Below, one piece after another: positions 1 to 4,778 of a stretch of 8,316 bases of DNA. Made by a program: the position numbers and the translations under genes. Under the pieces are notes generated by a model that saw nothing but the letters and a program-made list of their open reading frames with translations, was not told where the DNA came from and searched no databases. Where the stretch lies: NCBI GenBank assembly GCA_016926925.1, contig JAFGNQ010000035.1, forward strand, positions 1-8,316, given 5' to 3'. Position 1 is the first letter of the stretch, and each line of letters begins with the position of its first letter. This stretch comes from Candidatus Aminicenantota bacterium. GTDB lineage: Bacteria > Acidobacteriota > Aminicenantia > Aminicenantales > Aminicenantaceae.

Positions 1-333
1 ATGGAGGTCCCACAGAGCCAGCTCCATACCCGCCCTGGCCATGGGATGTCCTTTGAATTTCCGGATAGCCGCACAAAAATCCCGGGGAGCCGTTACGGCT
101 TCTTCAAAGACCCGAGGGATCAGGATTTCTTTAAGCACAATCCAGGCTGTGGAGTTGGTTTCATAGCTGTAAAGTGGCAATTGCTCGGCAACCACCTCAC
201 CGAATCCGCATTCCCCGTCTTCATAGACCTTGACAAGGATGAATTCTTTTTTCTCTATACGCCCGAAACTCGTCTCAAAAAAGTGCACATACGGAAGCTC
301 TAAAAGCGAAAGCTCGATCCTGTCTATGGCCAT
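1..333 (-). CDS. menC: MenC-type o-succinylbenzoate synthase / N-acylamino acid racemase family, N-terminal part (cut by window edge)
   Basis: Only the first 111 codons are present; the frame is still open at base 1. The start is ATG at 333-331, preceded by a strong Shine-Dalgarno AGGAGG (reverse complement of 341-346) at 7 nt. The N-terminal domain resembles the OSBS/NSAR branch of the enolase superfamily: a TSFG motif at residues 21-24 in the mobile substrate-capping loop, GFGE at 43-46, PLYSYE at 53-58, FKGHPMA at 93-99 and ALWDL at 106-110. These match blocks I recall from Amycolatopsis N-acylamino acid racemase. Family members are about 370 aa and dehydrate SHCHC to o-succinylbenzoate in menaquinone synthesis; some instead, or also, racemise N-succinyl amino acids. 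The catalytic Lys residues and Mg2+ ligands lie outside the window, so the two activities cannot be separated here. It follows the glycosyltransferase at 437-1219 on the same strand, probably co-transcribed. Family assignment is strong; the menaquinone role is inferred. Confidence 0.85.
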   Translation of the reverse strand, partial: MAIDRIELSLLELPYVHFFETSFGRIEKKEFILVKVYEDGECGFGEVVAEQLPLYSYETNSTAWIVLKEILIPRVFEEAVTAPRDFCAAIRKFKGHPMARAGMELALWDLH

Positions 334-435
334 TTATCGGTCCTCCTTCGGTAGGAACCACAATGCTTCATGTTGATTCCCGTAGTCCACAGCATCCTCT
401 TGGGTGCTGAAAAGAGAAAGAAAATCCGGAGCCAC
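334..435 (-). CDS. Candidate 33-aa small ORF between the glycosyltransferase and menC
   Basis: This frame starts with GTG at 435-433, one nucleotide after the TGA of the upstream glycosyltransferase (439-437), and ends with TAA at 336-334, directly abutting the menC ATG. Its last codons contain the menC Shine-Dalgarno. The predicted peptide begins MAPDFLSLFSTQEDAVDYGN and ends EALWFLPKEDR; it is mildly acidic with no membrane segment. The exact fit between two genes and the protein-like composition favour translation or coupling. Against it, the GTG has only a weak GAG about 5 nt upstream, and I recognise no homologue. It could equally be a decayed C-terminal remnant or chance. Confidence 0.3.
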   Translation of the reverse strand: MAPDFLSLFSTQEDAVDYGNQHEALWFLPKEDR

Positions 436-436
436 T

Positions 437-1219
437 TCAACTCGGAAAAGGTTCGATCTTTTCTCCTTTTTTCCAAATTTCCCTTAGCTTGGCGTAGCGG
501 ACAAAAATGGAATAGCCATGAAGGACGGATATGACGAAACCGGCAAACCCGTCCCATATGCCCCCTCTCCAAAAATAGGATTTCATAAAAAGCAGAAAGG
601 GCATCAGCGCCAGATGATACCACCGGCATTTTTGCTTCTGTGCATAGAGCTTTTGAGCTCCGAGGTCGGAAAAGGTATTGATCCGTTTGATATGATCGTG
701 AATGTTTGTATAGGTGAAGTGATGCAAAACACCTTTCAGTTTTTTGATTTCACCGTCGACAACGAGGGCTTCATGGACGTATTGTCCCGCCCAGTGTGCT
801 TTGTCCCTGTGAAACAAGCGGGTCTTTCTATCGGGATACCAGCCCGAGTGTCGAATCCATCTTCCCAAATAGAAAGATTGGCGCGGCATGGAAAAGGCGG
901 CACAGTCGGGCTCTTCACTCTTCAGCCGCAAGATCTCGTCTTGGAGTTCCGGAGAAAGTCGCTCATCCGCATCCAAAGATAGAATCCAGGAATTGCCGGC
1001 TTGGCTGTTCCCGAAATTCTTCTGATCGGCAAAGTTGGTCCATTCCCTCTTATAGACACGATCCGTAAACCTCTCTGCTATTTTAACCGTGTCATCTGTG
1101 CTGTAGCGATCCACCACAATGATCTCCGAAGCAATTCCAGTCACACTCTTGAGGGCGGCCTCGAGGCGTCTCTCCTCGTTATAAGTGATGATGACAACGG
1201 AAATTTCCATCGGAATCAT
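437..1219 (-). CDS. GT2 glycosyltransferase, WaaE/KdtX-like (LPS-core type)
   Basis: This is a complete 260-aa GT-A fold enzyme. The nucleotide-binding start ISVVIITYNEE is at residues 6-16, a first acidic site VD at 36-37, the metal-binding DADE at 83-86, then a YPDRKTRLF-x-R block at 128-138 and a WAGQYVHE block at 143-150. These blocks and the following LHHFTY at 165-170 are typical of the WaaE/KdtX group, which transfers a hexose to LPS inner core on the cytoplasmic face. Residues 201-240 are hydrophobic/aromatic and probably dock to the membrane. The motif usually reading VDSGSTD is VDRYSTD here (36-42). ATG at 1219 was chosen; a second Met at codon 4 (1210) is possible. The ribosome site is weak, a GAGGGAAG-like run 11-15 nt upstream. 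Candidate promoter at 1267-1294; menC lies downstream on the same strand. Donor and acceptor sugars cannot be read from sequence. Confidence 0.88.
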   Translation of the reverse strand: MIPMEISVVIITYNEERRLEAALKSVTGIASEIIVVDRYSTDDTVKIAERFTDRVYKREWTNFADQKNFGNSQAGNSWILSLDADERLSPELQDEILRLKSEEPDCAAFSMPRQSFYLGRWIRHSGWYPDRKTRLFHRDKAHWAGQYVHEALVVDGEIKKLKGVLHHFTYTNIHDHIKRINTFSDLGAQKLYAQKQKCRWYHLALMPFLLFMKSYFWRGGIWDGFAGFVISVLHGYSIFVRYAKLREIWKKGEKIEPFPS

Positions 1220-1266
1220 GATATCACAATTCTTCCCTCATATTAACCTGGATTCTGTATTTCTGC

Positions 1267-1294
1267 ATTATCATAGAAAGTTCTATTTTTTCAG
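1267..1294 (-). promoter_or_regulatory. Candidate sigma70 promoter for the WaaE-like gene
   Basis: Read on the minus strand, CTGAAA (-35, positions 1294-1289, 4 of 6 consensus bases) is followed after 16 bp by GATAAT (-10, positions 1272-1267, 5 of 6). An overlapping TATGAT is an alternative -10. The predicted transcript would begin near 1260 and give a leader of about 40 nt before the ATG at 1219. Confidence 0.4.
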
Positions 1295-1402
1295 TTATGA
1301 AAGATTATCGAGCAAAGGACAGGAACGAGTCATCATCTATTTTCGCTGAAGACCTCCCCACCCCAACTATGCAGCTCAAACAGATTATGGCTCGTTCTTA
1401 AA

Positions 1403-1427
1403 GCCGGAAGCTGCCGGCGTAAGCTTC
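1403..1427 (+). promoter_or_regulatory. Two overlapping, mutually exclusive hairpins in the leader of the first GT-C gene
   Basis: GCCGG (1403-1407) can pair with CCGGC (1414-1418) across a 6-nt loop. Alternatively GAAGCT (1407-1412) pairs with AGCTTC (1422-1427) across a 9-nt loop; the two folds share bases and exclude each other. No U-tract follows, so neither is an obvious terminator. A third pairing of GCAGCTT near 1447 with AAGCTGC near 1486 is also possible. A regulatory role is speculative. Confidence 0.25.
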
Positions 1428-1494
1428 ATACGCCCGACATCATCATGCAGCTTCGCCTCTAATTTGGGGAGATTGCAGGTAGGATAAGCTGCGG

Positions 1495-1506
1495 ATTTCA
1501 TGAAAT
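1495..1506. promoter_or_regulatory. 12-bp perfect palindrome ATTTCATGAAAT, possible operator
   Basis: The sequence is a perfect inverted repeat with no spacer and is followed by the overlapping 8-bp palindrome GAAATTTC (1502-1509). It lies about 20 bp upstream of the strong Shine-Dalgarno at 1519-1525, where a repressor site could sit. AT-rich palindromes of this length also occur by chance, so the assignment is tentative. Confidence 0.25.
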
Positions 1507-1528
1507 TTCTTGATAAAGAAAGGAGATT

Positions 1529-1570
1529 GTGAACAATAGAATACGGCACATGATCGGTTCCCAGAGATGA
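1529..1570 (+). CDS. Short upstream ORF (13 aa) overlapping the first GT-C start by ATGA
   Basis: GTG at 1529 follows the strongest ribosome-binding sequence of the region, AAAGGAG (1519-1525), at a short 3-nt spacing. It runs 13 codons (MNNRIRHMIGSQR) to TGA at 1568-1570. That stop shares bases with the ATG (1567-1569) of the GT-C gene as ATGA, the classic translational-coupling overlap. The GT-C ATG itself has no Shine-Dalgarno at usable distance. It could be a leader peptide that delivers ribosomes to the membrane-protein start. The short spacing and tiny size keep confidence low. Confidence 0.35.
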   Translation: MNNRIRHMIGSQR

Positions 1571-3933
1571 AAAAAGTCCAGGTCTTCTTCCTCCTCCCAA
1601 TTTTTCTATTCTCCTTCCTTTTGGCCTGGTATACGCTCTTCACTGTTCAGGCAAAAGATTTTTCCTTTCTGGATCACAGCTTTCGAGTCCCCTGGTTTAC
1701 ACTGTTATTGGTCACACTTATCTTAGGATTCACCTTGTCCGCGTTCTGGTATTTTTCCGGGAAGTCGCTGGTCAAAAACCTCGGCCTCTCTTTTGATGCA
1801 GCCCTTTCCCGCGATCTCATGTGCTATCTTCCGCTGTTGTGGCTTCTGCTCCTCCCCTTGACGACCCTCCACTATTTGAGTTCCGAAGATCTCCTCTCCC
1901 GCCTCAGACTCTTCGGGCTGGCCCTTTTATTCGCTGTGCTCTATCTCAAGCTTTCCGCCAACCGTACCCAAGCAAAAGAGGCAAGGTATTCCTTCAGGAG
2001 GTTCGTGCGGAATTTTTCCCTGCGGCCCCAGAAGACAAAACTTGCCTTGCTTTTTTTCGTCTCCCTGCTTTTCTACAATGCCGGGTCCGCTGTGCTCACG
2101 TTTACGGGGAGCAATTTTTCCGGAGATGAACCCCACTATCTTCTAATCACCCATAGTCTCCTCAAGGACGGCGATTTCGATCTTTCCGACAACTATGCGA
2201 ACAGCGATTATGATACCTTCATGAGGGCCCCGGTAAACATCCAGCGCCATACAGCGCCAGGAACCGAAGGGAAGTATTCATTTCATTCCCCCGGCATCTC
2301 ACTTCTGATGGGTCCTTTCTATGCTCTCGGTTCGCTGTTCGGACGAACGGGGCTTTCCCTCATGGTTCGCTTCGGAATGAGCATTTTCGGCGCCCTCTTA
2401 GGACTCCAAATTTTCCTCTTTGCACAGCAGGCATGGAGAGAGGAAAGGACGGCGTTCCAAATATGGGCTGTGTACGGCTTTACCTCCCCGGTATTCTTTT
2501 ATGCCATCCATGTCTACCCGGAACTCATCGTCTCCCTTCTATCCTTGACGGTCTTTCGTCTCGTCCGCTTCCGAAGAGCAGGCTCCTGCGCCTCCCTGGT
2601 TTTTTGCGGCAGCCTCCTGGCTCTCTTCATCTGGTTTCATGCCTTAAAATACCTTTTCATCCTGATTCCGCTCTTTCTTTATACGATCTGGATTTTGATC
2701 AAAGAACGGAGAACGAAAAAGGATATGCTCTGTTTTATCGGTCCTTTTGTCGGAATCACGGCCGTCTATTTCTTGTTCCAGTTCAGACTCTACGGCTCTC
2801 TTTCCCTGTCAGCCGTATCCTGGAGGGGGGCTGTCGCTCCGCAAGAATCTCTGGCTTACCTCAAGCAGCTCATTCAGGGGATCCCCTTCCGGTTCAGGTG
2901 GGAGACGCTCGCCGGATATTTTCTGGACCAGAGAGACGGGATTCTGCTCTATTCCCCCCTCTACTTTTTCTCCTTTCTGGGAATCATCGTCCTGCTCAGG
3001 AAAAAATGGCGCGAGCTCGTCCTCCTCTTCATCCTCACCGGCCCCTATGTCTTGAGTTCGGCGTTTCTGACACAGAGAACCGGATATGCACCCCAAGCCA
3101 GACCCTTGATGGCCGTATCATGGGGGCTTATAATTCTTGTGGGTTCATTCCTTGCAGACAATGATAAAAGGATTTTTACTTCTCTCTTCTCTCTGGCATC
3201 CTGCGTCAGTTTTCTCTTTGTTCCCCTGCTTCTCTGCAATCACCGGGCCCTTTACCAGCCCACCACCGTGGGAGAGGTCGAGCGGGCCGGCCTCCTTTTC
3301 CAAAAGCTGAGCAATCTCCATTTCTCTCTGCCCGAGTACCTACCGTCTTTCATCAAAATTGAAGATCCCCACTGGCCGCCCAACTGGATATGGATCGCCG
3401 GCCTGGCTGTATTCATGACCGTCTATCTGATCGTCAAACCTCATAACTGCATTCACAAATTTTGGCACCGTCTGCTTATCTCTTCCGTCGGTCTCAGCCT
3501 CTTCTTCGTCTGGTTTGTCTTCTATCCGCGAACGATAATAGCCCTCCCCCAGAACATCTCCTATCCCGGAGGTGAAAAAATTACATTTTACGCTTACAGC
3601 CGCTCCGCCCGAATGATCGAGCCGGGAACATTAGAGTTGATCGAAAGCGATCGCGATTACAGCTTCTACTTTTCCTCCCGGCTGCAAATCAAAGAACTCC
3701 TGCTGGAATTCGGTTCCACAAAGGGAGCTTATGAGGTGGAGCTGAGATATTTCGATACCATTCTCTTCAGGGGAAAGACATCCGAGGAAATCAAGAACCT
3801 CCGGTTGTCCTCTATGTCTTCATACAGGCTGGGAAAAAAGAACCTCTATCACTTGAGCTTGACTCTTAAAAGCGATTCAGACGTTTCTGCAGCAGCTTAT
3901 CCCTACCGCCTGATGATACAGCCTGTCAAGTGA
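1567..3933 (+). CDS. Polytopic GT-C-like membrane glycosyltransferase, paralog 1 (788 aa)
   Basis: By eye I count about 18 hydrophobic segments. Roughly four lie within residues 1-130, one at 158-178, about a dozen between 244 and 556, and two at 606-623 and 634-653. After segment 5 comes FSGDEPHYLL (184-193), an Asp-Glu in an extracytoplasmic loop as in GT-C enzymes (PMT, ArnT), where the acidic residue is catalytic. Other blocks shared with the 4779-7166 paralog are PGIS (242-245), FYAIHVYPE (311-319), LDQRDG (453-458), LYSPLYFFS (461-469), LYQPTT (562-567), LPSFIK (592-597), and a soluble C-terminal region from about 655 with FSSR (702-705) and FGSTKG (715-720). Expected role (inference): moving a sugar from a polyprenyl-phosphate donor to an extracytoplasmic acceptor. 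ATG 1567 is the only usable start: an in-frame TAG lies at 1537 with no other start between. The 3' end overlaps the opposing GT2 gene by 8 bp. Donor and acceptor are unknown; a non-catalytic role is possible. Confidence 0.85.
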   Translation: MKKVQVFFLLPIFLFSFLLAWYTLFTVQAKDFSFLDHSFRVPWFTLLLVTLILGFTLSAFWYFSGKSLVKNLGLSFDAALSRDLMCYLPLLWLLLLPLTTLHYLSSEDLLSRLRLFGLALLFAVLYLKLSANRTQAKEARYSFRRFVRNFSLRPQKTKLALLFFVSLLFYNAGSAVLTFTGSNFSGDEPHYLLITHSLLKDGDFDLSDNYANSDYDTFMRAPVNIQRHTAPGTEGKYSFHSPGISLLMGPFYALGSLFGRTGLSLMVRFGMSIFGALLGLQIFLFAQQAWREERTAFQIWAVYGFTSPVFFYAIHVYPELIVSLLSLTVFRLVRFRRAGSCASLVFCGSLLALFIWFHALKYLFILIPLFLYTIWILIKERRTKKDMLCFIGPFVGITAVYFLFQFRLYGSLSLSAVSWRGAVAPQESLAYLKQLIQGIPFRFRWETLAGYFLDQRDGILLYSPLYFFSFLGIIVLLRKKWRELVLLFILTGPYVLSSAFLTQRTGYAPQARPLMAVSWGLIILVGSFLADNDKRIFTSLFSLASCVSFLFVPLLLCNHRALYQPTTVGEVERAGLLFQKLSNLHFSLPEYLPSFIKIEDPHWPPNWIWIAGLAVFMTVYLIVKPHNCIHKFWHRLLISSVGLSLFFVWFVFYPRTIIALPQNISYPGGEKITFYAYSRSARMIEPGTLELIESDRDYSFYFSSRLQIKELLLEFGSTKGAYEVELRYFDTILFRGKTSEEIKNLRLSSMSSYRLGKKNLYHLSLTLKSDSDVSAAAYPYRLMIQPVK

Positions 3934-4666
3934 ACATGGCGAACTTCTTTATCCCTTTGCTGTGAAGTTTGTATTTCACCAAAGTCTTAAGGATAGAAAG
4001 GCCGTACCCAACGCTTTTTCCAAAACCGATTTGAGAGGCTTCCTCAAAATAGCGCGTCTGGATGGGGATCTCCCGGATCTTCATTTGATGGATCACTCCC
4101 TGGGCGATGATCTCCGAATCAAAAACGAAACCATCGGAATTCAGATGAAACTGAACGGTCTCCAGGAACTTTCGTGAGTAGGCCCTCAGGCCGGAATGGT
4201 ACTCCGTCAAATACATGTAAAAAACGGCATTTTCCACAGCCGTAAGAAAGAGGTTGGCCAGGTACTTCCATTTCGGCATCCCCCCTTCAAGAGGTCTCCC
4301 TCCCAGCATCCTCGATCCGAAGACCGCATCGCAGGTGCCTTCGATCAAGGGGGATACGAGTTGAGGGACCACGGTGGGATCGTACTGGTGGTCGGGATGG
4401 ATCATGACCATGATGTCCGCCCCGAGCTTCAAGGCTTCTTTATAGCAGGTCTTCTGGTTGGCACCGTAGCCCATGTTTTTGTCGTGGACAAAGACCTTCA
4501 AGCCCAGGCTTTTGGCCAACTCGACCGTGTTGTCCTGACTGCAATCATCCGTCAACAAGATGTCGTCCACCCAATCCATGGGGATATCGTCCAGGGTCCT
4601 TTTCAGCGTTTTTTCGGCATTGTAGGCGGGCATGACGACAACGACTTTTTTTTCTCTCTTCGGCAT
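3926..4666 (-). CDS. GT2 polyprenyl-phosphate sugar synthase-like (DPM1-like) glycosyltransferase
   Basis: This is a complete 246-aa cytoplasmic GT-A enzyme. It shows VVVMPAYNAEKTL at residues 9-21, the acidic site LLTDDCSQDNT at 37-47, NMGYGANQK at 64-72, a metal/catalytic region MIHPDHQYDP at 88-97 and GSRML at 117-121. These are features of the dolichyl-phosphate mannose synthase-like GT2 branch, which transfers a sugar from a nucleotide donor to a polyprenyl phosphate. No transmembrane anchor follows the catalytic domain; residues 135-152 are only moderately hydrophobic. The start is ATG 4666 with AGAGG about 5 nt upstream and a candidate promoter at 4688-4715. It lies between two GT-C paralogs that would be logical consumers of its product (inference from context). 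It converges on and overlaps paralog 1 by 8 bp and diverges from paralog 2. Related proteins can instead glycosylate soluble or glycan acceptors, so the lipid acceptor is likely but unproven. Confidence 0.87.
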   Translation of the reverse strand: MPKREKKVVVVMPAYNAEKTLKRTLDDIPMDWVDDILLTDDCSQDNTVELAKSLGLKVFVHDKNMGYGANQKTCYKEALKLGADIMVMIHPDHQYDPTVVPQLVSPLIEGTCDAVFGSRMLGGRPLEGGMPKWKYLANLFLTAVENAVFYMYLTEYHSGLRAYSRKFLETVQFHLNSDGFVFDSEIIAQGVIHQMKIREIPIQTRYFEEASQIGFGKSVGYGLSILKTLVKYKLHSKGIKKFAMFT

Positions 4667-4687
4667 GTGGACCTCTTACGATGGGTA

Positions 4688-4715
4688 CTTATACCACATT
4701 TTTGCTCCCTGCAAA
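4688..4715 (-). promoter_or_regulatory. Candidate promoter for the DPM1-like GT2 gene
   Basis: On the minus strand TTTGCA (positions 4715-4710, 4 of 6 bases of the -35 consensus) is followed after 16 bp by TATAAG (4693-4688, 5 of 6 of the -10 consensus). Transcription would begin near 4681, leaving a leader of about 15 nt with an AGAGG ribosome site before ATG 4666. Confidence 0.45.
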
Positions 4716-4747
4716 ACAAAAATACCCATTCCTGCGGACATGCCGCC

Positions 4748-4776
4748 TTGACAACCGGCGCCAAATTTACTATCTC
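4748..4776 (+). promoter_or_regulatory. Candidate promoter for the second GT-C gene
   Basis: A perfect TTGACA (-35, 4748-4753) is followed after 17 bp by TATCTC (4771-4776), a weak -10 with 3 of 6 consensus bases. The predicted transcription start, about 4782-4784, falls on or just after the first ATG (4779) and right before the second (4785), which would make the message leaderless or nearly so. The perfect -35 and the absence of any Shine-Dalgarno are consistent with that; the weak -10 argues for caution. Confidence 0.35.
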
Positions 4777-4778
4777 TC

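Larger units (their letters stand above)
1220..1566. other. Divergent intergenic region, 347 bp
   Basis: This region separates the minus-strand glycosyltransferase from the plus-strand GT-C gene. It contains a candidate minus-strand promoter (1267-1294), two mutually exclusive small hairpins (1403-1427), short GCAGCT/AGCTGC repeats near 1371, 1410, 1447 and 1487, a 12-bp palindrome (1495-1506), and a strong Shine-Dalgarno AAAGGAG (1519-1525) serving a short upstream frame. I could not identify a convincing plus-strand sigma70 promoter; the -10/-35 candidates around 1473-1501 are poor. No RNA gene was recognised. Confidence 0.6.

Noticed and set aside
1..303. Plus-strand 100-codon open frame at the left edge
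   Set aside because: It is antisense to the menC fragment, whose minus-strand translation matches family motifs (TSFG, FKGHPMA, ALWDL) and has a strong ribosome site.
324..629. Minus-strand 101-codon frame overlapping the glycosyltransferase end, reachable by a -1 slip at A-AAA-AAG
   Set aside because: The frame has poor composition (many Arg/Lys/Phe/Trp), no ribosome site, and runs past the menC start; the slippery run looks incidental and the glycosyltransferase already ends normally.
1297..1401. Plus-strand 34-codon ORF (begins MKDYRAKDRN) in the divergent intergenic region
   Set aside because: The composition looks protein-like, but there is no Shine-Dalgarno (a T-run precedes the ATG), it overlaps the likely minus-strand promoter, and I recognise no homologue.
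1385..1600. Minus-strand 71-codon frame across the divergent region
   Set aside because: It has no ribosome site at any Met, overlaps the start of the first GT-C gene and has no recognisable motif.
2433..3164. Plus-strand 243-codon frame inside the first GT-C gene
   Set aside because: It is an out-of-frame shadow rich in Pro, Arg and Leu; the in-frame product is conserved with its paralog across the same stretch.
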